Below are positions 14,979 to 23,175 of a DNA stretch of 26,391 nucleotides, in pieces. The DNA is taken from contig JAZQPT010000079.1 of NCBI GenBank assembly GCA_045628725.1, positions 1 through 26,391 on the forward strand, in the 5' to 3' direction. Positions within the stretch are counted from its first letter, which is position 1; the number at the start of each line of letters is the position of its first letter. A program made the position numbers and the translations under genes. This DNA is from JACQGD01 sp045628725. Its GTDB lineage: Bacteria > Patescibacteriota > Saccharimonadia > Saccharimonadales > Saccharimonadaceae. A model generated the notes under the pieces. It made no database searches and was not told the DNA's origin. It saw nothing but the letters and a program-made list of their open reading frames with translations.

Positions 14979-16799
14979 ATGAAAGACCCTAAATTCATTC
15001 GCAACATCGCTATTATTGCGCACGTCGACCATGGCAAAACAACAATGGTTGATGGACTACTAAAACAGTCAAACACATTCCGTGCCAATCAGGCCGAAAT
15101 GGAACAATCGCTCATTATGGACAGCGGTGACCAAGAGCACGAACGTGGTATTACCATTACCGCAAAACAAACATCAATCTATCATGATGACTACAAAATC
15201 AACATCATCGACACGCCAGGTCACGCCGACTTTAGTGGTGAAGTAGAGCGAACGCTTAACATGGCCGACGGTGTACTTCTTGTTGTTGACGCCCAGGAAG
15301 GCCCAATGCCTCAGACGAAGTTCGTATTATCAAAAGCACTCGAGCTTGGCCTAAAGCCTGTCGTCATTATCAACAAAATCGACAAGCCATCTCGCCGTAT
15401 TGACGAAGTTATCGATGAGATTTCTGATCTATTCTTGGAACTTGCTGTTGATGATAGTCAGCTGCAGTATCCTGTATACTACGCCATCGGCCGTGAAGGC
15501 AAAGCATGGAACGAACTTCCAGAAGACACTTCACTGCACACCGACCTTACGCCTATCTTTGATGCAATCATTAAAGACATTCCTGCGCCAACCGTTGAGA
15601 GCGACAAGCCATTCCAGCTACTTGTTACATCACTCCAGTACGATAATTTCCTTGGTAAATACGCCATCGGCCGTATTACTCGTGGTAGTGTCAAAAAAGC
15701 CCAACAAGTTGTTCTTATCAAACGTGACGGCACACTTGTAAACGGCAAAATCGACAAAGTCTTTGGCTACCGTGGACTAAACCGCGAAGAAATCGACGAA
15801 GCCGGAGCTGGCGACATTGTTGCCCTTACTGGTGTAAGCGATGCGCATATCGGTGAAACACTTGCTGACAAAGAACATCCGGATGCACTTCCTGTCATCG
15901 ATGTTGAAGCGCCAACACTTAGCATGTACCTAGGTCCAAACACTAGCCCACTAAAGGGTAAAGAAGCAGAATTTAACACTTCACGCCAAATCGGTGATCG
16001 TCTTAAAAAAGAACTAGAAACAAACGTTTCACTTCGTGTCGAAGACGATGGTATCGGATTTACGGTATCTGGTCGTGGTGAACTACACCTTTCTGTATTG
16101 ATCGAAACGCTTCGCCGTGAAGGATTCGAATTCGAAGTCGGACGTCCACAAGTCGTAACGATCGAAGAGGACGGAGTAGTTAAAGAACCTGTCGAAGAAC
16201 TATTGATCGAAGTTGCGCCAGAATTCCTCGGTGCGGTTAGCCAAGAACTTGGTGCACGTCGCGCTACACTTCTTAAACAAGAACAGACAAGTAGCGGTAC
16301 AAGCCGAACGACGTATATCTTGCCAACACGTGCAATGATTGGTTTACGTAACATTCTATTGACGGCTACTAAAGGTACGGTGATTATCAACAGCCTTCCT
16401 CACGGTTATCAACCACTTGGCCCTAAATTGCAGCAAATCCGTAACGGTGCACTTGTTGCTACCGAAGCAGGTTCGACAACTGCCTATGCACTTGATCTTG
16501 CAAGCGCGCGTGGTGAAATGTATGTTGGTCCAGGCACGACTGTTTACCAAGGTATGGTCGTTGGTGTCTATAACCGCCAAGGCGACCTTGATGTAAATGT
16601 TTGCCGTGGTAAACAGCTAACAAATATGCGTACGTCTTCAAGCGACGGTACGATTCAGTTGACTCCGTTTACGGACCTTAGCCTTGAACAGTCGATCGAC
16701 TTTATCGAAGACGACGAGCTACTCGAAGTAACACCAAAGTCAATTCGCATCCGTAAGCGATTCCTTGATCCAAACCAACGCAAGCGCGCTAAGAAATAA
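14979..16799 (+). CDS. typA: Ribosome-associated GTPase TypA/BipA
   Basis: A 606-residue translational GTPase of the EF-G-like TypA/BipA family, which binds the ribosome and supports 50S assembly and stress or low-temperature growth. G-domain motifs are intact: AHVDHGKTT (about 14-22), RGITITAKQTS, DTPGHADFSGEVERTL and NKIDKP. Domain II, the EF-G-type III/V domains and the TypA-specific C-terminal domain follow at full family length. Codon choice is visibly more uniform than in its neighbours (repeated CTT, GGT, CGT, CCA), as expected for a highly expressed gene. The NUDIX gene starts six bases after its stop, so they probably share a transcript. Confidence 0.97.
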   Translation: MKDPKFIRNIAIIAHVDHGKTTMVDGLLKQSNTFRANQAEMEQSLIMDSGDQEHERGITITAKQTSIYHDDYKINIIDTPGHADFSGEVERTLNMADGVLLVVDAQEGPMPQTKFVLSKALELGLKPVVIINKIDKPSRRIDEVIDEISDLFLELAVDDSQLQYPVYYAIGREGKAWNELPEDTSLHTDLTPIFDAIIKDIPAPTVESDKPFQLLVTSLQYDNFLGKYAIGRITRGSVKKAQQVVLIKRDGTLVNGKIDKVFGYRGLNREEIDEAGAGDIVALTGVSDAHIGETLADKEHPDALPVIDVEAPTLSMYLGPNTSPLKGKEAEFNTSRQIGDRLKKELETNVSLRVEDDGIGFTVSGRGELHLSVLIETLRREGFEFEVGRPQVVTIEEDGVVKEPVEELLIEVAPEFLGAVSQELGARRATLLKQEQTSSGTSRTTYILPTRAMIGLRNILLTATKGTVIINSLPHGYQPLGPKLQQIRNGALVATEAGSTTAYALDLASARGEMYVGPGTTVYQGMVVGVYNRQGDLDVNVCRGKQLTNMRTSSSDGTIQLTPFTDLSLEQSIDFIEDDELLEVTPKSIRIRKRFLDPNQRKRAKK

Positions 16800-16805
16800 C
16801 CTGAA

Positions 16806-17213
16806 ATGATCGGTAAGTATCCGAACGCGTTCTACCGAGTATCTGTAAAAGCATTTATTCGTGATGAGTCCGGTAGGATACTTGCCGTAAAAGAGCAGGG
16901 TGAAAAATGGAGCCTGCCTGGTGGCGGTGTAGATCATGGCGAAACGCCAATTGAGGCACTCAAACGTGAACTAAAAGAAGAGCTTCAAATCGAAGACGAT
17001 TTTACGTATCGCTTTGTTGGCATTGACTCGTATTACTATGCGACCAAAGAGGCATGGATGGCATGGGTAATGTACGAAATAACATTTGACAGTGCTTTTA
17101 CCTATACGGCAACCGACGAGGTAGAGGATGTCGCGTATCTTGAACGTAGTGCGTTTAAGGACATGAGCGAATATCCATATGCGAAACTCGTCTATGAATG
17201 GGCAGCAAAATAG
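16806..17213 (+). CDS. NUDIX hydrolase
   Basis: A 135-residue single-domain NUDIX protein. The Nudix box runs GGVDHGETPIEALKRELKEE (about residues 39-58) with the metal-binding RELxEE helix intact; the usual late Gly is Gln (ELQI). NUDIX enzymes cleave nucleoside diphosphates linked to another group, such as oxidised dNTPs, ADP-ribose, NADH or mRNA caps. The substrate is not predictable here. It begins six bases after typA without a ribosome-binding site, so translation may depend on termination of typA. Its stop codon lies inside a terminator-like hairpin. Confidence 0.9.
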   Translation: MIGKYPNAFYRVSVKAFIRDESGRILAVKEQGEKWSLPGGGVDHGETPIEALKRELKEELQIEDDFTYRFVGIDSYYYATKEAWMAWVMYEITFDSAFTYTATDEVEDVAYLERSAFKDMSEYPYAKLVYEWAAK

Positions 17214-17235
17214 CCACCTCACAGGGTGGCTATTT
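17208..17235. terminator. Hairpin overlapping the end of the NUDIX gene
   Basis: A perfect 11-bp stem (17208-17218 with 17225-17235) with a six-base loop. The NUDIX stop codon TAG is within the left arm. No long T run follows, so it may act as a 3'-end stabiliser or as the first half of a double terminator together with the hairpin at 17261. Confidence 0.55.
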
Positions 17236-17260
17236 GCTAAATTACCAGATTTAACTTAAT

Positions 17261-17278
17261 CGGACAGCAGTCCGTTTT
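17261..17278 (+). terminator. Intrinsic terminator after typA-NUDIX
   Basis: CGGAC and GTCCG form a GC-rich stem with a four-base AGCA loop, directly followed by TTTT. It stands 25 bases after the larger hairpin and probably ends the typA-NUDIX transcript. Confidence 0.65.
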
Positions 17279-17280
17279 CG

Positions 17281-17355
17281 TATAATACCTCTTCTTTTTT
17301 AGTTGATGTGTTTGTTTGTGTTTGATACGTAGAATGATTTAATCTCATTACTACG
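17281..17355 (+). other. Orphan -10 box and structured non-coding stretch
   Basis: The 288-base gap between the NUDIX stop and the trehalase start is mostly non-coding. It has a perfect TATAAT (17281-17286) right after the terminator, a T-rich tract, and an imperfect 10-bp stem with one bulge (17328-17337 with 17345-17355). The only open frame is an upstream extension of the trehalase frame with an untypical N-terminus. The stretch could encode a small RNA or a long alternative leader for trehalase. No -35 fits well. Confidence 0.3.
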
Positions 17356-17462
17356 CTGGCTAGTCAAGATGCGAGTCTTAACTTATGTCATTCACATACT
17401 TTCATAATAGCATAACCATGATGTTTTGTCAATATAGTTTTAAAATAACTATTACTCAAACA

Positions 17463-17491
17463 TTGCAACGCGTAACCATAGCCCCTATACT
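17463..17491 (+). promoter_or_regulatory. Promoter of the trehalase gene
   Basis: TTGCAA (17463-17468), a 17-base spacer and TATACT (17486-17491). The -10 ends ten bases before the ATG at 17502, giving a leaderless or nearly leaderless mRNA. This promoter lies inside the longer open frame beginning at 17385 and therefore argues against that start. Confidence 0.65.
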
Positions 17492-17501
17492 TAATGAAGT
17501 A

Positions 17502-19091
17502 ATGCCACGAATAATAAAAATACCAATACCTGGCGATGATAAAATAAAGTCAGCTCTTGTGACGACAGCAGGGACGCTCATACGTACCCGAAAAAGCCCT
17601 GACGAAGCACTTGGCAGCCTCTTTGCTGAGGTGCAGGCGCAGCAGGTGTATAGCGACGGCAAGACGTTCGTAGACCTAATCCCTAAAAAACGTTCACAGC
17701 AAATAAAAAAAGAATTCCATCTGACAAAAAATGATCCAAACTTTGATCTACGCGATTTCGTTTCGCGTCACTTTTATGAATTTGAACATAAGCCGGCGAC
17801 ATTTCACACTGACATTAACCATACCGTCCACGAACATGTTCGAGGATTGTGGAAGGTGTTAGAGCGACGCAACCGCAGAGACCGAGGATCATTAATCGCA
17901 CTGCCATACCCCTATATCGTCCCTGGAGGGCGTTTTAGCGAGCAGTTTTATTGGGATAGCTATTTTATCATGTTAGGGCTTGCGACCGACGGACGCTGGA
18001 ACATGATCGACGGCATGATGAAAAATTATGCATATATGATTCGAAAATTTGGGTTTATTCCAACCGCCAATCGAACGTACTTCCTTTCACGCAGTCAGCC
18101 GCCATTTTTCAGCCAAATGGTACGCCTATTAGCGCGACATAATGGCCGACGACGGACGTATTTAGAGTACCTGCCGTATATGTTGGCCGAGTATCGTTTT
18201 TGGGTTAAAGGCCGTAAATCAGTCAGTGCACATATCGACACTCGTGCGTTCGGACGGGTTGTGCAAATGCCTAACGGCGTGCTGTTAAACCGTTATTTTG
18301 ATAACAAGATGTCACCACGTCCAGAATCTCTCCGCGAAGATATAGAAACGGCCGAGCAGGCAGGCGTGCATGATTCGAACCGGTTGTATTTGGATCTACG
18401 CGCCGGGGCGGAATCGGGATGGGATTTTAGTAGCCGTTGGTTTAGCGATCCGCAGGACATTAGTACTATTCATACGACGGATATTATTCCGGTTGATTTA
18501 AACTGCCTGCTGTATCAGTTAGAAATGACTATCGCCGAAACATACCGTATGATCTATCAGCCACTGCTAGCTCGTAAATTTCAAAAGCTTGCCGAACGCC
18601 GGGCTGCGACAATCGATAAATATATGTGGAACGAAAAAGAACAGTTCTTTATGGATTATGATTTCCGTGCAGGCAAAACGACACCGTGCATTAGTTTGGC
18701 GGGAGTATTTCCACTGTATGCAAAGATAGCGACACCTAAACAAGCGCAGGCAGTTGCCGATCGAATAGAAAAAGATTTCCTCAAACGAGGCGGGCTTGTG
18801 ACGACTCTTGTCGAAAATGGCCAACAATGGGATCTACCAAATGGCTGGGCGCCGTTGCACTGGATCGTCATTCAGGGTCTACGCGAATACGGGCATCATG
18901 CATTAGCAAACAAGATTAAAAGCGCTTGGGTCGGCTCATGTTTAGAAGTGTTCAAAACGGAACGTAAATTAATCGAAAAATATGACGTCATTAGCGACAC
19001 CCGACTAGGTGGTGGCGGGGAATATGAGCTGCAGGACGGGTTCGGCTGGACTAATGGTGTCCTGGTGGCGTTACTCGCCGAGGACGAGTAA
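17502..19091 (+). CDS. Trehalase (GH37)
   Basis: A 529-residue alpha,alpha-trehalase, which hydrolyses trehalose to two glucoses. Both family signatures are present: PGGRFSEQFYWDSYF (about residues 140-154) and QWDLPNGWAPLHW (about 445-457), plus the glycine-rich GGGGEYELQDGFGWTNG near the C-terminus. Conserved acids of GH37 are visible in the DLRAGAESGWDFSSRW segment. No signal peptide or membrane helix is seen, so a cytoplasmic (TreF-like) enzyme is likely. The frame is open upstream to 17385, but I start at 17502 because the promoter sits within the extension and the extension looks non-native. Its stop codon directly abuts the stop of the convergent debranching-like gene. Confidence 0.93.
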   Translation: MPRIIKIPIPGDDKIKSALVTTAGTLIRTRKSPDEALGSLFAEVQAQQVYSDGKTFVDLIPKKRSQQIKKEFHLTKNDPNFDLRDFVSRHFYEFEHKPATFHTDINHTVHEHVRGLWKVLERRNRRDRGSLIALPYPYIVPGGRFSEQFYWDSYFIMLGLATDGRWNMIDGMMKNYAYMIRKFGFIPTANRTYFLSRSQPPFFSQMVRLLARHNGRRRTYLEYLPYMLAEYRFWVKGRKSVSAHIDTRAFGRVVQMPNGVLLNRYFDNKMSPRPESLREDIETAEQAGVHDSNRLYLDLRAGAESGWDFSSRWFSDPQDISTIHTTDIIPVDLNCLLYQLEMTIAETYRMIYQPLLARKFQKLAERRAATIDKYMWNEKEQFFMDYDFRAGKTTPCISLAGVFPLYAKIATPKQAQAVADRIEKDFLKRGGLVTTLVENGQQWDLPNGWAPLHWIVIQGLREYGHHALANKIKSAWVGSCLEVFKTERKLIEKYDVISDTRLGGGGEYELQDGFGWTNGVLVALLAEDE

Positions 19092-20732
19092 TTAACGGTC
19101 TCGCAGGATGTCCTGTTTGTGTGCATCGACGACACGCTGGCGACGATCAAGTCGCTTTTTAGTTGCAAGTATAACCGCAACTGACCATGCCTGTACTTCT
19201 TGGGGAGGCTGTTCAACCTGATTTTCGCGCTGGTAGATCTCGTCCCATACTACGACAGACATGGTGTTGATGGACGGGGCTGGGCTGCTGTCACCTCGTG
19301 CATACTCAGGAAATATTTTCGTCTCGTTAACGACGTTCAGTAACCGTCGATCCAGGTCATTTGCGATATCACTGCACGATATGGTTTCACGCTCTTGTCC
19401 GTCAATGGTTGTGTAGGCGTAGGGTAGTTCGATGACCTTATCGCCGCGTCGACGAATGCCTTTTGCGATGTGGTGCGTATCCCATAGCCAGACACTTCCG
19501 TTGTGATAAGCGCCTGGACGGAAACGATACTCATCGCTTGCAAGCGTACGGATGCCGCTGATATTGAGCATCTGACTAGACACGACGTGTGATAACACAG
19601 ATTCAAACATGCGTTCTGATTGAGTCGTGCCGTCTTCGAGCAGTCGTGAATTGAGGACGTGTCCCATATTGGAAGTCCTGATTTTCATCTGGCGCAGTTT
19701 GCCGCTTTCGTCCCGGTCGGTCCCGAGCACGAAATAGCCACCTTTTTCATCAGTCCAGAACTCGGTTAGAATGGTGCTTTTGAGTGCCGCTGCTTGGTCG
19801 CGTAGTCGCTGGGCCTTTGCGGCGTCATCGAGAATATTCTCATACAGTTCAGCCGCATCGAGGAGCGCATCATAGGTCGTGATCTGTACTTCGATCGAAG
19901 CGATGCCATTGTCGTGATTTGCGAGAGAACCGTCGGCGTGATGATAGGCGTCCCAGGAATCTTTCCAGACCTGGTTTTCGATGCCGCATGGAATGACGGA
20001 TTTGAATTCCAGCAGGCCTTCGGGGTTTGTGTCGAGGCGTCGCAGTATCCAGTCGATGGCCATATCGAGTGCATAGGCGATTTGACGCTCGGCGCCGGTT
20101 TTATCAACGTATGTCTGGGATAAAAATTCGGAATGTTCTTCGGATCGTTTGACGTATGCCGTGAGTGTGCGAACGAGTTCCGGGGTGGCGTCGACCGATC
20201 CGTAATATGGCCAACCCCAGCCGAGCCGCTCGGACAGGTCGATCGCAATCGGATCGTCCTGATCACGAGCTTCGTGGACAATGCGCCCTGGTTCTTCTTC
20301 GCGCGAGGCATTGTATTCCGTTCCCTGTAACTCGGCTAGTCGCAGTACCGTGGTGCGCGCCAGCTCTGGATAGCTTGAGATCAAATCAATGGCAACCCGC
20401 AGTGAATCGCGACCGAACACGACCTCGTATAAACGCAGATGATCAGGGGTGGGAACCGTTATATCTTCAGCATCGCTAGGTGTATCTAGGGGCGACTCGT
20501 CAGGACCGACTGACGTACGTGTTGTCACATCGAACGCAAGCGACGCGACGCTGGGGCCGTGTTCACCGATGCTGTCGGGGGATGACACACGGGTGAGGCG
20601 CATCATTTCATGAAGGCTCGATGGTGGCGTAGGGAAGATACGAGGAGAATGTTCGACGATACTAATAAGCCGCTCCCCTGGAAGGAGCGGATACGCTAGG
20701 TTAGTCTCCTGCGTTCGCATCGCTTCATGCAT
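19092..20732 (-). CDS. Glycogen-debranching-like (amylo-alpha-1,6-glucosidase-type) glycosidase
   Basis: A 546-residue protein with the (alpha/alpha)6-barrel pattern of the GDB1/GDE-C group: FGRDSLRVA, NQVWKDSWDAYH (the Asp of KDSWD is the likely acid), IEVQITTYDALLDAAELY, SNMGHVLNSRL, YHNGSVWLWDTH and QPPQEVQAWSVAVIL. An N-terminal beta-rich part (about 1-100) precedes the barrel. These proteins hydrolyse alpha-glucosidic bonds in glycogen-like or other glucosyl substrates; the exact specificity is not clear, and the short length excludes a full eukaryotic-type bifunctional debrancher. The longest frame starts at 20750, but a TATAAT occupies its third and fourth codons. I therefore start at the ATG at 20732, six bases after that -10 box. 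Confidence 0.82.
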   Translation of the reverse strand: MHEAMRTQETNLAYPLLPGERLISIVEHSPRIFPTPPSSLHEMMRLTRVSSPDSIGEHGPSVASLAFDVTTRTSVGPDESPLDTPSDAEDITVPTPDHLRLYEVVFGRDSLRVAIDLISSYPELARTTVLRLAELQGTEYNASREEEPGRIVHEARDQDDPIAIDLSERLGWGWPYYGSVDATPELVRTLTAYVKRSEEHSEFLSQTYVDKTGAERQIAYALDMAIDWILRRLDTNPEGLLEFKSVIPCGIENQVWKDSWDAYHHADGSLANHDNGIASIEVQITTYDALLDAAELYENILDDAAKAQRLRDQAAALKSTILTEFWTDEKGGYFVLGTDRDESGKLRQMKIRTSNMGHVLNSRLLEDGTTQSERMFESVLSHVVSSQMLNISGIRTLASDEYRFRPGAYHNGSVWLWDTHHIAKGIRRRGDKVIELPYAYTTIDGQERETISCSDIANDLDRRLLNVVNETKIFPEYARGDSSPAPSINTMSVVVWDEIYQRENQVEQPPQEVQAWSVAVILATKKRLDRRQRVVDAHKQDILRDR

Positions 20733-20738
20733 GCATCT

Positions 20739-20744
20739 ATTATA
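20739..20744 (-). promoter_or_regulatory. -10 box of the debranching-like gene (leaderless)
   Basis: Perfect TATAAT on the minus strand, ending six bases before the ATG at 20732. It lies only eight bases from the plus-strand TATAAT at 20753-20758. Confidence 0.7.
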
Positions 20745-20752
20745 CGTCATGC

Positions 20753-20758
20753 TATAAT
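20753..20758 (+). promoter_or_regulatory. Extended -10 promoter of the GT4 gene
   Basis: TGC followed by TATAAT, 48 bases before the ATG at 20807. Unlike most promoters here it gives a leader of about 40 bases that ends in a strong AGGAGG (20796-20801), five bases before the start codon. A seven-codon GTG frame (20764-20787) begins near the predicted transcript start. Confidence 0.6.
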
Positions 20759-20806
20759 AAGAAGTGAAATTGTTTCCGTTTGACTGATAAAAAGCAGGAG
20801 GAACTC

Positions 20807-21985
20807 ATGTCTCATCAGCTTCGCGTAGCAATCATCGCACCCCCTTGGTTGGCTCTACCAATCAAAGGATATGGCGGTATCGAACTAGTTCTGGAGGGTT
20901 TGATAGATGGCCTAAAGAAACTGGATGTTGCTGTAGAGCTGTTTGCTAACGGCGCACACAAGATGCGTGGCGTTAAAACCCACTACTTTTACAAAGAAGA
21001 GCTATTTAGCAAAATTCACGACCCGTACTACGATACGATTGGGTACGTCAACGCGCATATACAGTATGCCCTCAATAAAATTACCGAAGACGGGTCATTT
21101 GATATTATTCATGACCACAATACGCTGGTGGGCCCGTTGCTATTTGCCCTAGCTACTCAAACGAAGGGGGTGCCGCCTGTTCTGCACACTTTCCACGGTC
21201 CGCCGTTTGTTCGTCAGGACGATAAGCCAGACTACTATTCACAACTCAAGCTACTCAAAGACATGGGGAATATGTATATGGTACCGATTTCCGAAGCCAT
21301 GGCAAGGACCGCGCCAGCCAATCTGCATACGCATTTGCTACCAGCGGTGCATAACGCAATCCAGTTAGAGAATTTTCCGTTCAAATCCGAAAAAAAAGAT
21401 TACTACATTACGCTCGCTCGCTTTAGCTCTGACAAAGGCCAGCATATTGCGGTTAAGCTAGCCGAAAAGCACAAGAAGCGCTTGCGTATGGCGGGTACAG
21501 TGGCAGGCATTGGTAGTAGCCGTAAACTCATGTTCGAATTATCGAATCCCCTGAGCGACTATCGCTCGAATTCTGAATTTCGTTATTACAGCGACAGGAT
21601 CCTGCCGTACGTGTTACGAAGTCGCCGTATAACGTACGCCGGTAACCTCAGTGGTCAGAAGAAAATGAAATTTATCGCCGAGGCTAAGGCGTTACTATTT
21701 CCCATCGAGTGGGAGGAGCCGTTTGGTATGGCTGTTATCGAGGCGCTCGCGTGCGGTACGCCTGTAGTCGCGATGAAACGTGGTGCCATGCCAGAGATCA
21801 TCGAGCACGGGGTTACTGGGTTCCTCGCCAGTGACGAGAAAGAATTTGAGGAGTACATGCTGCGCGTGGACGAGATTGACCCGGCTGCGTGCCGCGAATC
21901 GGTGGAGCGCAAGTTCTCTGCAAAAACAATGGCGGCGGAATATATCGAGCGCTACCGTGAGGCAATCAGGCGCTCTAAAAAATAG
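20807..21985 (+). CDS. GT4-family glycosyltransferase
   Basis: A 392-residue GT-B glycosyltransferase. The N-terminal domain starts with AIIAPPWLALPIKGYGGIE (glycine-rich acceptor loop), followed by the HDHNTLVGPLL and HTFHGPPF segments. The C-terminal nucleotide-sugar domain has ARFSSDKGQ and the retaining EX7E motif EEPFGMAVIEALACGTPVVA. Such enzymes transfer a sugar from a nucleotide donor to a glycan, lipid or sugar acceptor. Donor and acceptor are unknown. Given trehalase and the debranching-like enzyme next door, an alpha-glucoside product is plausible. The start at 20807 is supported by AGGAGG; a TTG at 20780 is in frame but not preferred. Its 3' end overlaps the convergent rarA gene by 11 bases. 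Confidence 0.9.
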   Translation: MSHQLRVAIIAPPWLALPIKGYGGIELVLEGLIDGLKKLDVAVELFANGAHKMRGVKTHYFYKEELFSKIHDPYYDTIGYVNAHIQYALNKITEDGSFDIIHDHNTLVGPLLFALATQTKGVPPVLHTFHGPPFVRQDDKPDYYSQLKLLKDMGNMYMVPISEAMARTAPANLHTHLLPAVHNAIQLENFPFKSEKKDYYITLARFSSDKGQHIAVKLAEKHKKRLRMAGTVAGIGSSRKLMFELSNPLSDYRSNSEFRYYSDRILPYVLRSRRITYAGNLSGQKKMKFIAEAKALLFPIEWEEPFGMAVIEALACGTPVVAMKRGAMPEIIEHGVTGFLASDEKEFEEYMLRVDEIDPAACRESVERKFSAKTMAAEYIERYREAIRRSKK

Positions 21986-23150
21986 TCTTGCCGTGCAGTT
22001 CGTCTGGTAGGAATCCTTTTCCGTGTTTGAAATCAGCTTCCCATTTGTAGTCTTTGGCGTAGCCCAGGTCTTTCATGAGTTTCGTCGGGGCATTACGCAG
22101 GTGTAGCGGGACCTGAACGTCAGGGTACTGCTTGGCAAGCGCCTGGGCGTTATGCATGGCGTCAGTGGTGTGACGGGATTTCTCGGACTTCGCTAGTGCT
22201 GTAGCGACATGAAACAAGATGTAACTACTCTCGGGCATGCCGATACGTTCAACCGCCTGAAAAGCGTTCAGGGCAAGCCCTAGCGCCCCGTTACCAGCAA
22301 GTCCTATGTCTTCGCTGGCGAATATCACCATACGCCGGGCAATGAACTTCGCATCTTCGCCGGCATCGATCATACGGGCTAGATAATAAAGGCTGGCATC
22401 GACATCGCTCCCGCGCATGCTTTTGATGAATGCCGAGATGACGTTGTAGTGCATTTCGCCTTTTTTATCATATCCGGGGACGCGTTTTTGGGCGGCGACT
22501 TTGACGACGTCCGGCGTGACTTTCTTGGCGTTCATACTAAGAGAAAGTTCTAGATTACCGAGTGCCACGCGTGCGTCGCCACCCGATAATTCTGCCAGGT
22601 AATCAAGCGCCTCGTCCGTAACGAATTTTGCCTTATCCAGTTGTTTGAGGGCGCGTTTGAGAATGTTAGTGACTTCGTCCTTGGCGAGCGGCTGCAGTAC
22701 CAGGACACGACTCCGCGATAGTAGCGGCGAGATAACCTCGAAGCTCGGGTTTTCGGTCGTCGCACCGATAAGCGTGATCAGCCCTGATTCAACATGGGGC
22801 AAGAAGGCATCTTGTTGGGCTTTGTTAAAGCGGTGGATTTCGTCCACGAATAAAAGGGTGCGTAGTTGTAGATTCCAGTTCTGCCGGGCGTGCTCAACAA
22901 CTTTTTCAACATCTTTTTTGCCACTCGTCACCGCCGAAAGTTCAATGAACTCCGCGTCGACTTCGCGGGCGATGATGCGGGCCAGGGTTGTCTTGCCGCT
23001 ACCGGGTGGCCCCCAAAGGATGAGGCTGACCGGCTCTTTGTTTTTGACGATTTGCTTTAAGATCTCACCGTCACTTAACAGGTGAGTCTGACCGATCACT
23101 TCGTCGAGTGTGGTCGGGCGCATACGTTCAGCGAGGGGGATTCGTTCCAT
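21975..23150 (-). CDS. rarA: Replication-associated recombination protein A (RarA/MgsA)
   Basis: A 391-residue AAA+ ATPase related to clamp-loader subunits, acting at stalled replication forks. It has PLAERMRPTTLDEVIGQ at the N-terminus, Walker A GPPGSGKTTLA, Walker B LLFVDEIHRF, the sensor segment IGATTENPSFEV, and the MgsA-type C-terminal oligomerisation region (SAFIKSMRGSDVDASLYYLARM, then EDIGLA). The longest frame starts at 23186, but a TATAAT lies inside it (23158-23163) seven bases before the ATG at 23150, where the conserved family N-terminus also begins. It overlaps the 3' end of the GT4 gene by 11 bases in opposite orientation. Confidence 0.95.
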   Translation of the reverse strand: MERIPLAERMRPTTLDEVIGQTHLLSDGEILKQIVKNKEPVSLILWGPPGSGKTTLARIIAREVDAEFIELSAVTSGKKDVEKVVEHARQNWNLQLRTLLFVDEIHRFNKAQQDAFLPHVESGLITLIGATTENPSFEVISPLLSRSRVLVLQPLAKDEVTNILKRALKQLDKAKFVTDEALDYLAELSGGDARVALGNLELSLSMNAKKVTPDVVKVAAQKRVPGYDKKGEMHYNVISAFIKSMRGSDVDASLYYLARMIDAGEDAKFIARRMVIFASEDIGLAGNGALGLALNAFQAVERIGMPESSYILFHVATALAKSEKSRHTTDAMHNAQALAKQYPDVQVPLHLRNAPTKLMKDLGYAKDYKWEADFKHGKGFLPDELHGKTIF

Positions 23151-23157
23151 TAGCTCT

Positions 23158-23163
23158 ATTATA
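23158..23163 (-). promoter_or_regulatory. -10 box of rarA (leaderless)
   Basis: Perfect TATAAT on the minus strand, ending seven bases before the ATG at 23150. No ribosome-binding site fits between. It is divergent from the pilin promoter at 23176-23205. Confidence 0.7.
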
Positions 23164-23175
23164 CTCTGTCTGGTA

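Noticed and set aside
14720..15088. Minus-strand open frame of 122 codons across the tRNA-Leu and the start of typA
   Set aside because: It covers a confident tRNA on the same strand and is antisense to the conserved G domain of typA. It has no recognisable motif and is best explained as a chance frame.
15767..16390. Long minus-strand frame (207 codons) inside typA
   Set aside because: It is Ser/Arg/Pro-rich low-complexity sequence caused by the biased codon use of typA on the other strand, with no promoter or ribosome site.
19766..20311. 181-codon minus-strand frame inside the debranching-like gene
   Set aside because: It is on the same strand in another frame from a gene with clear family motifs, and it lacks motifs of its own.
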